From Pseudomonadota bacterium (GTDB lineage Bacteria > Pseudomonadota > Gammaproteobacteria > GCA-001735895): DNA of 5,189 nucleotides. Shown here one piece after another: positions 1 through 5,189 of this stretch. Position numbers and translations under genes: made by a program. The DNA is taken from assembly GCA_022545625.1 (NCBI GenBank), contig JACZQS010000201.1:1-5189 (forward strand), written 5' to 3'. Position 1 is the stretch's first letter, and each line of letters starts with the position of its first letter. Below the pieces are notes generated by a model. The model made no database searches and was not told the DNA's origin. It worked only from the letters and a program-made list of their open reading frames with translations.

Positions 1-458
1 ATTTTCAGCAGCGGTAATATAGTTTCAAAGGTTGAGCGCTCGCAGCCGGCAAATATCGCTATGTTGCCGGTTGCCGCACGATGGCAGCCACCTGAAACCG
101 GGCAGTCAACCGGCTCGGCACCCACCGCTTTGACCTTTTCACCGAGACGCAGGACTTCATCCCTGTCCGTGGTGCTCATTTCGGCCCAGACCTTGCCGTC
201 ACCCAAACCCGCGAGTACGCCATTTTCGGCTTCCATCACGACTGCACTCGTCGCTGGACTCGGCAGACAGGTAATCAATACATCGACCTCCTCGGCCATT
301 TCACGCGGGCTATCGGCCCAGCTGGCGCCACCGTCGAGGAATGGCTGGGCGATATTCCGGTGCAGATCGCGTACGATCAAATCGACACCATTACGCAATA
401 AACTGCCGGCCAGTTTAGCGCCAACATTTCCCAATCCGATAAATCCTACCTTTAGCAT
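1..458 (-). CDS. 3-hydroxyisobutyrate dehydrogenase-like NAD(P)-dependent oxidoreductase (partial, 3' end outside window)
   Basis: This is the N-terminal 152 residues of a beta-hydroxyacid dehydrogenase; the gene runs off the left edge. A Rossmann fold opens the protein with GFIGLGNVG (residues 5-13), the family's GxGxxG dinucleotide loop. Asp31 (VRD) falls about where the second beta strand should end, which in this family usually means NAD+ rather than NADP+ (inference). Residues 118-124 read DCPVSGG, the substrate-binding signature (usually DAPVSGG), followed by a TGNIAIFAG segment where relatives have SGNLTxMVGG. The catalytic lysine and all-alpha C-terminal domain (about 140 more residues) lie outside the window. 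The ATG at 458 is chosen because AAAGGTGA sits just upstream and the Rossmann strand begins at once; a GTG immediately before it is possible. Enzymes of this family oxidise 3-hydroxyisobutyrate, tartronate semialdehyde or similar beta-hydroxyacids in the cytoplasm. The substrate cannot be told from this part. It is divergent from the gene at 668. Confidence 0.9.
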   Translation of the reverse strand, partial: MLKVGFIGLGNVGAKLAGSLLRNGVDLIVRDLHRNIAQPFLDGGASWADSPREMAEEVDVLITCLPSPATSAVVMEAENGVLAGLGDGKVWAEMSTTDRDEVLRLGEKVKAVGAEPVDCPVSGGCHRAATGNIAIFAGCERSTFETILPLLK

Positions 459-461
459 CAC

Positions 462-469
462 TCACCTTT
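462..469 (-). promoter_or_regulatory. Shine-Dalgarno site for the dehydrogenase gene
   Basis: On the minus strand AAAGGTGA lies 3 bases before the ATG at 458, with its AAGG core 6 bases before it. This is one of only two strong ribosome binding sites in the window and it supports that start. Confidence 0.65.
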
Positions 470-495
470 CCAAACTGGGTTACGACTAATCGCTT

Positions 496-523
496 ATTAT
501 CATGATTGCAAGCCTGGAATCAT
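496..523 (-). promoter_or_regulatory. weak candidate promoter for the dehydrogenase gene
   Basis: On the minus strand a GATAAT hexamer (496-501), one mismatch from TATAAT, is preceded at a 16-base spacing by ATGATT (518-523), which matches only three of six positions of TTGACA. A transcript would begin about 30 bases before the ATG at 458. The -35 is poor, so this is only the best candidate in the 209-base divergent gap. The same stretch contains two overlapping inverted repeats at 502-528. Confidence 0.25.
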
Positions 524-630
524 AGGCTAATTTATCGCTCACCCCGGCAAACCGAAAACTATCCGATATCACACAGCTGTTACTATTTGCTATCGCGAAT
601 TGACCGCTGGATTTCGGCCGTAAGGCTACT

Positions 631-636
631 TATACT
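631..636 (+). promoter_or_regulatory. candidate -10 element for the PF13769-type gene
   Basis: TATACT matches five of six positions of the sigma-70 -10 consensus and lies 31 bases before the ATG at 668, a sensible distance for a short leader. There is no good -35 at 16-18 bases upstream; the nearest consensus-like hexamer, TTGACC at 600-605, is 25 bases away and too distant to pair with it. An activator-dependent promoter is possible. The rest of 459-667 shows no gene. Confidence 0.25.
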
Positions 637-652
637 CGCGTCCTCAATCGAC

Positions 653-658
653 AGGTGA
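653..658 (+). promoter_or_regulatory. Shine-Dalgarno site for the PF13769-type gene
   Basis: AGGTGA stands 9 bases before the ATG at 668 and fixes that start for the small protein. Confidence 0.6.
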
Positions 659-667
659 ACAACTACG

Positions 668-967
668 ATGCCCAAATTAACCACTCTTTACTGGCGTGAT
701 ATCCCCGCTCAGGTGATTGCCAAGGAGCGCCGCGAAAAAGCCAAACTGGTGCTAAGCGAGCGCTTTGCTTTAGCCATCGATAAAGCAGCAATGCGCGCCA
801 AAATGGCCGGCACTGACGCCTACCTGGAACAATGGCGACAAGAAGCAGTGAGCTGTGGCGAGGATTTACAGGCCGCCGCCGAAGCGGCTGCGGGCAAGCT
901 GGAACAGGCCTATGATGACGATCGACTCGCCGAGCTGGTACGCAGTGGCGGGGTTGATGGGGGTTAA
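668..967 (+). CDS. small conserved protein of the 'virulence factor' family (PF13769 type)
   Basis: This encodes a 99-residue, probably cytosolic protein with no signal peptide, membrane segment or cysteine pair. The opening is LYWRDIPAQVI (residues 7-17), followed by a basic stretch (KERREKAK) and then SERFALAIDKAAMRA, TDAYLEQWR and a C-terminal alanine-rich helix ending YDDDRLAELV. This pattern matches my memory of the small family PF13769, annotated 'virulence factor' and found in many non-pathogenic alpha- and gammaproteobacteria. The assignment is from recognition, not a search. No catalytic motif is visible and the real function is unknown; 'virulence' should not be taken literally. From memory, related genes in other genomes can lie near methyltetrahydrofolate or corrinoid methyl-transfer genes, but no such gene is in this window. 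A good ribosome binding site supports the start. It is divergent from the dehydrogenase gene and convergent with the carboxypeptidase gene, so it is transcribed alone here. Confidence 0.8.
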   Translation: MPKLTTLYWRDIPAQVIAKERREKAKLVLSERFALAIDKAAMRAKMAGTDAYLEQWRQEAVSCGEDLQAAAEAAAGKLEQAYDDDRLAELVRSGGVDGG

Positions 968-981
968 GAGAAACAACCGTC

Positions 982-1003
982 ATTCCGGCCCCCGAGCCGG
1001 AAT
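982..1003. repeat. REP/dRS3-like intergenic palindrome; possible terminator
   Basis: ATTCCGGC (982-989) and GCCGGAAT (996-1003) form a perfect 8-bp stem around a 6-base loop, CCCCGA. It sits 14 bases past the stop of the PF13769-type gene and 43 bases past the stop of the carboxypeptidase gene on the other strand. The flanks (GTC before, CTAG after) resemble the common bacterial intergenic repeat beginning GTCATTCC, and the arms resemble neisserial dRS3 (ATTCC...GGAAT). On the minus strand the stem is followed by GACGGTTGTTTC, slightly T-rich, so it could help end the carboxypeptidase transcript; on the plus strand there is no T-run. Only one copy is present, so repetitive status is inferred from resemblance. 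Confidence 0.6.
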
Positions 1004-1027
1004 CTAGTGATCCAGTGAAAGCGGAAT
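1002..1027. repeat. imperfect tandem 8-mer and partial extra palindrome arm
   Basis: Directly after the palindrome, ATCTAGTG (1002-1009) is followed at once by ATCCAGTG (1010-1017), a tandem copy with one mismatch. CGGAAT (1022-1027) then repeats the outer part of the right arm and could pair with ATTCCG at 982-987 instead. This looks like the remnant of a longer two-hairpin intergenic repeat, but it may be chance. Confidence 0.4.
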
Positions 1028-1046
1028 AACCAGATTTTATTACCCC

Positions 1047-2174
1047 TTAAATCATTTCATCCCAACACATATACAGGGCATCCAGGCAACTGCTGGCAAG
1101 TTTCATACAACGCTCGGGGCTCCAGCCCTGTTCATTATCGGGGGTATCGAGGGCATCCTTAAATGGCATTTCGAGCGTCATTACCGGGGCATTAAAGTGT
1201 TCAGCCAGCGCATTAGAGCAATAACTCATGTTCGCATTACCGGCGCTATTGGCCGGGTAGCCATGCTCGGTCTGGAAATCAGGGTTGATACTCGCTAGTG
1301 TCTGTTTGTAAAGATCGAGCTTATTCTGTCGCGACTTGCTCCAGCCCGGAATGCCTTCCGTGCCAGCCAGAAAATTGTAGGGCAAGGCTTCGTCACCATG
1401 CACATCGAGACCAAAATCGAGGCCGGTAGATTTCATCTTTTCGAGCACATGATAGACCTCCGGACTTTTCTCCAGGCTCGATTGATGCCATTCACGGTTC
1501 AGATTGATACCGGCCGCGTTGGTACGTAAATGGCCTCGCCGGCTGCCGTCTGGATTCATGTTTGGCACCAGGTAGATGACCGATTTTTGCAATACGGCCC
1601 GCACTACCGGGTCGCTATCGTCGACCAACCGGTTAATCAGACCTTCCATCCACCATTCGGCCATGGTTTCGCCCGGGTGCTGTCGCGCCACCATCCACAG
1701 GGTCTTGTCTGCCTTGTCGGGGTCTCCAAAGCGCAGGCAGTCGATTGCCTGGCCATCGAGCGTATGGCCCAATGTCTCGACCTGGCATTTTTCGCTACCT
1801 TGCGCAAATGCTATCAGATCGGCATGGCGTTCCATCGAGTAGGGCGCGAAATAAGCGAAGTAAACCTGATCCTGCTCGCTGGTATGCTCTATCACGAGTT
1901 GCTTTCCATCAAACGAGGTATCGACGCGGAACCAGAATTCGCGATCATAGGATGCCACCGCCCGGTAATCCTTCCAACCACCGATATAAGCGGCACCCGC
2001 TGCATTTTCGATGACATACCGGCAAGCAATATCACCGACATTCGCTGCGCGAAAATAAAACCACTGGTAAAAATCAGACTGATGGTCGGCCCGAATACGT
2101 AACTTGATATTGCTGGCATCGCTTTGATCGATGCACTCGATATTGCCGGCGTCGAATTGACTGGAAATGATCAT
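1047..2174 (-). CDS. M14-family zinc carboxypeptidase, bacterial cytosolic carboxypeptidase (CCP) type
   Basis: This is a 375-residue metallocarboxypeptidase with all expected active-site residues. The zinc ligands are H166 and E169 (RQHPGET) and H259 (DVHGDE, 257-262). NPDG (207-210) and NLNR with N226/R227 supply substrate-binding residues, and E335 in TLEMPF is the catalytic glutamate. The first about 130 residues form the beta-sandwich N-domain typical of CCPs (FYQWFYFR, then YFAYFAPYS). Length and layout match bacterial homologues such as the Pseudomonas aeruginosa and Burkholderia CCPs whose structures are known. There is no signal peptide, so it should act in the cytoplasm, removing C-terminal residues from peptides or proteins. 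Eukaryotic CCPs trim glutamates from tubulin; the bacterial substrate is not known. I chose the ATG at 2174 because MIISSQFDAGN matches the usual family start and a weak GAG lies 7 bases upstream. ATGs at 2186 and 2234 would add 4 or 20 residues. It is divergent from the lipoprotein peptidase with 71 bases between starts. Confidence 0.93.
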   Translation of the reverse strand: MIISSQFDAGNIECIDQSDASNIKLRIRADHQSDFYQWFYFRAANVGDIACRYVIENAAGAAYIGGWKDYRAVASYDREFWFRVDTSFDGKQLVIEHTSEQDQVYFAYFAPYSMERHADLIAFAQGSEKCQVETLGHTLDGQAIDCLRFGDPDKADKTLWMVARQHPGETMAEWWMEGLINRLVDDSDPVVRAVLQKSVIYLVPNMNPDGSRRGHLRTNAAGINLNREWHQSSLEKSPEVYHVLEKMKSTGLDFGLDVHGDEALPYNFLAGTEGIPGWSKSRQNKLDLYKQTLASINPDFQTEHGYPANSAGNANMSYCSNALAEHFNAPVMTLEMPFKDALDTPDNEQGWSPERCMKLASSCLDALYMCWDEMI

Positions 2175-2245
2175 GATTGTTCTCATTATTCGGGAATGTG
2201 AGAGAATACTGTTTGTTGAACACAATAAAAACACTGAATTAGTCG
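2175..2245. promoter_or_regulatory. divergent promoter region between two peptidase genes
   Basis: This 71-base gap must hold the promoters of both flanking genes unless one lies inside a neighbour. The sequence AGAATACT (2203-2210) offers a weak -10 on each strand: AATACT for the lipoprotein gene and, read in reverse, TATTCT (2203-2208) for the carboxypeptidase gene, with TTTTTA 17 bases upstream of the latter. Neither has a good -35. No strong ribosome binding site precedes the plus-strand ATG at 2246, and an in-frame TAG at 2240-2242 blocks any longer form. Confidence 0.3.
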
Positions 2246-3262
2246 ATGCGCAGGTTTTTCTGTTTTACCCTCATATTGTTTTTGAGCGCCTGCTCCGATC
2301 TCGGCTATTACTGGAATGTATCGCGGGGCCACCTGGCCCTGATGAGCCAGCGTGTGGATATCGACGTCATGCTCGAACAGCCCGATCTCGACGCTGATCT
2401 GCGGCAGCGCCTGCTACTGGTTCAACAAATTCGAAAATTTTCAGTCGATCGGCTCGCCTTACCCGAGTCGGATAGTTATAGCAATTACGTCCAGCTCGAT
2501 CGACCCTATGTGTTGCAAAATTTGTTTGCTGCCACCGAGTTTTCGACCCAACTGCATCGCTGGTGTTACCCGATTGTCGGCTGCGCTAGCTATCGTGGGT
2601 ACTACGATGAAGAACGTCTAAACGAATATGCCATACAGCTCAAATCGCAGGGCTTTGATACTCACATCGGCTATGTGCCTGCCTATTCGACATTAGGCTG
2701 GTTCGATGATCCAGTACTGAGCAGTTTTATCGACTGGCCGGATTATCGTCTTGCCGGCCTGTTATTTCATGAACTTACTCACCAGCGCGTATATATCGAT
2801 GACGATACACAATTCAACGAATCGCTCGCGCTCGCGGTACAGCTCGCAGGTACCGAGTTATGGCTGAAGTCTGTTCATAAGGATACCCAAATGAGTGAAT
2901 TTAAACGCTGGATCGAATACCGGCGCAGGGTGGTAGCGCTGATCGGGCAAACCCGTGAAAAGCTGAGCCAGCTTTATGTAACGGAGGCTGATGACGCGAC
3001 TAAACGCGAAAAGAAACAGGCTATTTTTGCTACCAGCCGCGAGGCCTATTCCGTGATCGCAGAAAACCTGAGTTATAAAGGTGGGTTTAAGAACTGGTTC
3101 GCGGGAGAACTGAACAATGCCAAGATTGGATCGGTTTCTGCATACAACACCCATGCCCCCGCATTTTTAGCCATGATCGAGGCGTTGGAATACGACTTTT
3201 CAGCCTTTTTCGACATGGCGCAGGAGATTGGTGCGATGGACAGGACCGCGCGCAGCCATTGA
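2246..3262 (+). CDS. zinc aminopeptidase-like lipoprotein (PF10023 / former DUF2265 type)
   Basis: This 338-residue predicted lipoprotein starts with a short signal peptide (MRRFFCFTLILF) and a lipobox, LSAC, whose lipidated cysteine is C16. Ser at +2 suggests outer-membrane sorting by the E. coli rule. Residues 175-180 read HELTHQ, an HExxH zinc site with ligands H175 and H179 and catalytic E176. It is followed by DDDTQFNES, where E192 is the likely third ligand. The run from HELTHQ to NES, and WCYPIVGCASYRGYY (106-120) with a cysteine pair, match what I recall of the 'putative aminopeptidase' family PF10023. Family members are annotated as aminopeptidases, but biochemical proof is thin. By location it should act in the periplasm, attached to a membrane. 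The ATG at 2246 is the first available after an in-frame stop and is needed for the signal peptide, although no Shine-Dalgarno is seen. It is divergent from the carboxypeptidase and convergent with the amidase. Confidence 0.9.
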   Translation: MRRFFCFTLILFLSACSDLGYYWNVSRGHLALMSQRVDIDVMLEQPDLDADLRQRLLLVQQIRKFSVDRLALPESDSYSNYVQLDRPYVLQNLFAATEFSTQLHRWCYPIVGCASYRGYYDEERLNEYAIQLKSQGFDTHIGYVPAYSTLGWFDDPVLSSFIDWPDYRLAGLLFHELTHQRVYIDDDTQFNESLALAVQLAGTELWLKSVHKDTQMSEFKRWIEYRRRVVALIGQTREKLSQLYVTEADDATKREKKQAIFATSREAYSVIAENLSYKGGFKNWFAGELNNAKIGSVSAYNTHAPAFLAMIEALEYDFSAFFDMAQEIGAMDRTARSH

Positions 3263-3321
3263 CTGGCATTGTGGAAAGACGGGAAAGCTATCGATGACGA
3301 ACGATGTCCTAACCCGGAAAG

Positions 3322-4146
3322 TTAATCCAGCGTAAAAGGTCGGTCATGTTTAAGCGCCGGAATCATATTGCGTGCCTTATCGACCTCTGATAAATCGATA
3401 TCGGCATAGATGATGCCCGGCTCCACGCCCCCATCGGCGAGTACTTCTCCCCAGGGATTAACGATCAGCGAATGCCCCCATGATTTCCTTTTATCGGCGT
3501 GGTGACCGCACTGGTTTGGCGCAATGATAAAACAGGCGTTCTCGATCGCCCTGGCTCGAACCAGCGTATGCCAGTGCGCCTTACCGGTAGTTTGGGTGAA
3601 AGCGGCTGGAATCGTAATGAATTGTGCGCCATTTTGCGCCAATGCACGGTAAAGCGCAGCAAAGCGTAAGTCATAACAAACCGACATCCCCAGTTTGCCC
3701 CATGGCGTTGATGCCAGCACCGCCTTGTCACCCGCTGCGATCACATCCGATTCCCGATAGAACTCCCCGTTCGAGAGTTCGATATCGAACAGGTGCAGCT
3801 TGTCGTAACGGGCAACAATTTCCCCCCGTGTATCCAGTAAAAAGCTACGGTTGACGATCCGCTGATCAGCAGCCTTGATTAACTGTGAACCAACCAGGAT
3901 GGTGACCGCAAGCGTCTGCGCCTGTTGCCGAAAGGCTAACAGCCCAACATCCTCTGCCTCGCTGTAACAGGCATCAGGAATCTGCGCGTTGACTGGTTCG
4001 ATCAAGCCTACGGTCTCCGGCAGGGTGATAAAATCGGCACCTTCGGATCGTGCCTCGCCGATACGTTCACAGACCCAGGCGATATTAGCCGCTATATCCC
4101 GGGTTGCAGTATTCTGGATGCAGGCAGCGTGAAAAGTGGTGGTCAT
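3322..4146 (-). CDS. carbon-nitrogen hydrolase, Nit1/deaminated glutathione amidase-like
   Basis: This complete 274-residue nitrilase-superfamily protein has the Glu-Lys-Cys triad: E44 in LPETVG, K116 in YDKLHLFD and nucleophile C157 in SVCYDLRF. E132 (RES) lies where the family's fourth assisting glutamate is found. The segment QCGHHADKRKSWGHS (212-226) and the preceding AHWHTLVRARAIEN closely resemble Nit1 proteins, which hydrolyse deaminated glutathione (a transaminase by-product) to 2-oxoglutarate and Cys-Gly in the cytoplasm. The Nit1 assignment is by recognition; another omega-amidase or amide substrate is possible. Length fits the family (about 270). The ATG at 4146 puts the FHAACIQ strand close to the N-terminus as expected, yet no Shine-Dalgarno is visible upstream. 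The gene ends 59 bases from the lipoprotein gene, with no clear terminator hairpin in 3263-3321, and is divergent from moaA across 139 bases. Confidence 0.92.
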   Translation of the reverse strand: MTTTFHAACIQNTATRDIAANIAWVCERIGEARSEGADFITLPETVGLIEPVNAQIPDACYSEAEDVGLLAFRQQAQTLAVTILVGSQLIKAADQRIVNRSFLLDTRGEIVARYDKLHLFDIELSNGEFYRESDVIAAGDKAVLASTPWGKLGMSVCYDLRFAALYRALAQNGAQFITIPAAFTQTTGKAHWHTLVRARAIENACFIIAPNQCGHHADKRKSWGHSLIVNPWGEVLADGGVEPGIIYADIDLSEVDKARNMIPALKHDRPFTLD

Positions 4147-4242
4147 CGATAGTTATATTCATTCCGGACAGGCCGCAAACCTTAGCACATCCCGAGGCTA
4201 TTTGATTGAATCGGGGAGAGGAATAAACCCCTATAAAAAATG

Positions 4243-4252
4243 TGAATATTCA
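4243..4252. promoter_or_regulatory. perfect 10-bp palindrome upstream of moaA, candidate operator
   Basis: TGAATATTCA is an exact palindrome lying 33 bases before the moaA ATG and overlapping the place a -35 would occupy for the -10 at 4270. A repressor bound here would block polymerase. I cannot name a regulator: it is too short-spaced for MetR (TGAA-N5-TTCA) and does not fit FNR. Ten-base AT-rich palindromes also occur by chance. Confidence 0.3.
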
Positions 4253-4275
4253 AAGCAGTGGATAATTGCTAGAAT
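4247..4275 (+). promoter_or_regulatory. candidate extended -10 promoter for moaA
   Basis: TGCTAGAAT (4267-4275) is an extended -10 (TGn plus TAGAAT, five of six to consensus). TATTCA (4247-4252) lies at a 17-base spacing and matches three of six positions of the -35. The start point would fall near 4282, only a few bases before the ATG at 4286, implying a near-leaderless mRNA. No Shine-Dalgarno is visible, in keeping with that. The remainder of 4147-4285 shows no gene and no recognisable Moco riboswitch. Confidence 0.35.
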
Positions 4276-4285
4276 CGTTCGGACT

Positions 4286-5189
4286 ATGTCAGTCGAATCC
4301 ACCTCAACCAGCAGCCACGAAAACCAGCTCATCGACCGTTTCGGTCGCACAGTCAACTACGTTCGTTTGTCGGTCACCGATCGCTGCGATTTACGCTGCG
4401 TATACTGCATGCCGGAAAAAATGACATTTGTTCCACGTACGCAGTTATTGACCCTCGAGGAAATGGAGACTGTCGGCCGGTCATTTATTGATCTGGGTGT
4501 AGACAAGATACGTATCACCGGGGGCGAACCATTGGTACGTAGAAATATCCTGCAGTTATTCAATAACCTCGGTGCGGTTGAAGCGTTAAAAGATCTGACC
4601 CTGACCACCAATGGCACACAGTTAAAAAAATATGCCAAACAGCTGAAAGCTGCCGGGGTAACCCGGATTAATATCAGCCTGGATACCCTGCGCGCTGATC
4701 GTTTCCACGAGATGACCCGCGTGGGTGAATTAAGCCGTACACTGGATGGCATCGACGCGGCGATCGCCTGTGATTTCGATCAGATCAAGATCAATAGCGT
4801 GGTGTTGAAAAACTACAACCACGACGAAATGTTCGACCTGGTCAGTTTTGTAATCGATCGTGGTATCGATATCAGTTTTATCGAGGAGATGCCACTGGGT
4901 GAAAACACGCATCACGATCGCGCAAAATCCTATTACTCCAGTGACCAAATTCTCGAAGACCTGGAGCAGCATTACGAAATTTTACCAACCACGATGAAAA
5001 CCGCGGGACCAACCCGATATTTTCGACTACCGGAGCATGAAAATACCCGTATCGGATTTATCTCGCCGCATAGCCATAACTTTTGTGAAAGCTGTAATCG
5101 AGTTCGTGTCACTGCAGAAGGACGATTGCTACTTTGCCTGGGACAGGAGCACTCGGTCGATTTGCGTCGGGTCATCCGTGCTAACCCAG
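4286..5189 (+). CDS. moaA: GTP 3',8-cyclase MoaA, molybdenum cofactor biosynthesis (partial, 3' end outside window)
   Basis: The first 301 residues of a radical-SAM enzyme are present, with no stop before the right edge. C34, C38 and C41 (CDLRCVYC) bind the SAM-cleaving [4Fe-4S] cluster, and TGGEP (78-82) is the SAM-binding motif. NFCESCNRVRVT supplies C267 and C270 and, 13 residues on, C284 completes the CX2CX13C site for the second [4Fe-4S] cluster that binds GTP. MoaA makes 3',8-cyclo-7,8-dihydro-GTP, which MoaC turns into cyclic pyranopterin phosphate, the first steps of Moco synthesis in the cytoplasm. MoaA is usually about 325-340 residues, so only some 30 are missing, including the C-terminal GG pair that is usually present. 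The ATG at 4286 begins about 18 residues before DRFGR, as is common; no Shine-Dalgarno is seen, and the next Met (42) lies inside the cysteine motif and cannot be the start. Other moa genes are not in the window. Confidence 0.97.
   Translation, partial: MSVESTSTSSHENQLIDRFGRTVNYVRLSVTDRCDLRCVYCMPEKMTFVPRTQLLTLEEMETVGRSFIDLGVDKIRITGGEPLVRRNILQLFNNLGAVEALKDLTLTTNGTQLKKYAKQLKAAGVTRINISLDTLRADRFHEMTRVGELSRTLDGIDAAIACDFDQIKINSVVLKNYNHDEMFDLVSFVIDRGIDISFIEEMPLGENTHHDRAKSYYSSDQILEDLEQHYEILPTTMKTAGPTRYFRLPEHENTRIGFISPHSHNFCESCNRVRVTAEGRLLLCLGQEHSVDLRRVIRANP

Noticed and set aside
61..489. 142-aa open frame on the plus strand
   Set aside because: It is antisense to the dehydrogenase gene, whose minus-strand reading has clear Rossmann and VSGG motifs; the plus reading is low-complexity and matches nothing I know.
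600..636. TTGACC with TATACT as a full sigma-70 promoter
   Set aside because: The spacing is 25 bases, well outside the 16-18 range.
663..983. 106-aa open frame on the minus strand
   Set aside because: It is antisense to the PF13769-type gene, is rich in Arg/Pro as shadow frames are, and the sense frame has a ribosome binding site and family motifs.
1530..2102. 190-aa open frame on the plus strand, plus smaller ones inside it
   Set aside because: They lie wholly inside the carboxypeptidase gene on the opposite strand, which has full catalytic motifs; no domain is recognisable in these readings.
2175..2234. Longer N-terminus for the carboxypeptidase starting at 2234
   Set aside because: The extra 20 residues do not resemble the family, and the usual N-terminus matches the ATG at 2174; no ribosome binding site supports 2234.
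4202..4215. FNR-like half-site TTGAT before moaA
   Set aside because: The second half after four bases reads TCGGG rather than ATCAA, so only one half-site is present.
4147..4285. Moco riboswitch upstream of moaA
   Set aside because: The 139-base gap shows only a 4-bp GGGG/CCCC stem (4213-4216 with 4228-4231) and not the conserved multi-stem layout I recall for that element.
4357..4752. 131-aa minus-strand open frame and two more to the right edge
   Set aside because: All overlap moaA, whose cysteine motifs and continuous frame leave no doubt about the coding strand.

Overview
The window looks like ordinary chromosome from a proteobacterium, most likely a gammaproteobacterium and possibly a marine or environmental one. 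This rests on recalled family resemblance only: a bacterial cytosolic-type M14 carboxypeptidase, a PF10023-type aminopeptidase lipoprotein, a Nit1-like amidase, a PF13769 'virulence factor' protein and MoaA. Base composition looks close to half GC. I see no insertion sequence, integrase, CRISPR array, tRNA, rRNA or phage gene.

Six genes fill the window and their strands alternate without exception (-,+,-,+,-,+). In order: a 3-hydroxyisobutyrate dehydrogenase-like gene (1-458, minus, 3' part outside the window); a 99-aa PF13769 protein (668-967, plus); an M14 carboxypeptidase (1047-2174, minus); a zinc aminopeptidase-like lipoprotein (2246-3262, plus); a Nit1/Nit2-like carbon-nitrogen hydrolase (3322-4146, minus); and moaA (4286 to the window end, plus, 3' end missing). 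There are therefore three divergent gaps (459-667, 2175-2245, 4147-4285) and two convergent gaps (968-1046, 3263-3321). No two adjacent genes can share an operon within the window.

The gaps hold little. The gap 968-1046 carries a perfect 8-bp-arm inverted repeat of the ATTCCGGC/GCCGGAAT type, resembling widespread REP/dRS3-like intergenic palindromes, followed by a tandem 8-mer. The gap before moaA carries a perfect 10-bp palindrome beside an extended -10-like element that lies very close to the start codon. The gap 459-667 has good ribosome binding sites for both flanking genes and two overlapping small inverted repeats.

The genes do not form one evident pathway. They look like separate housekeeping functions: dehydrogenase metabolism, proteolysis or peptide trimming in cytoplasm and envelope, repair of deaminated glutathione, and molybdenum cofactor synthesis. 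I found no convincing new multi-gene system. The least understood pieces are the PF13769 protein and the physiological substrate of the M14 carboxypeptidase.
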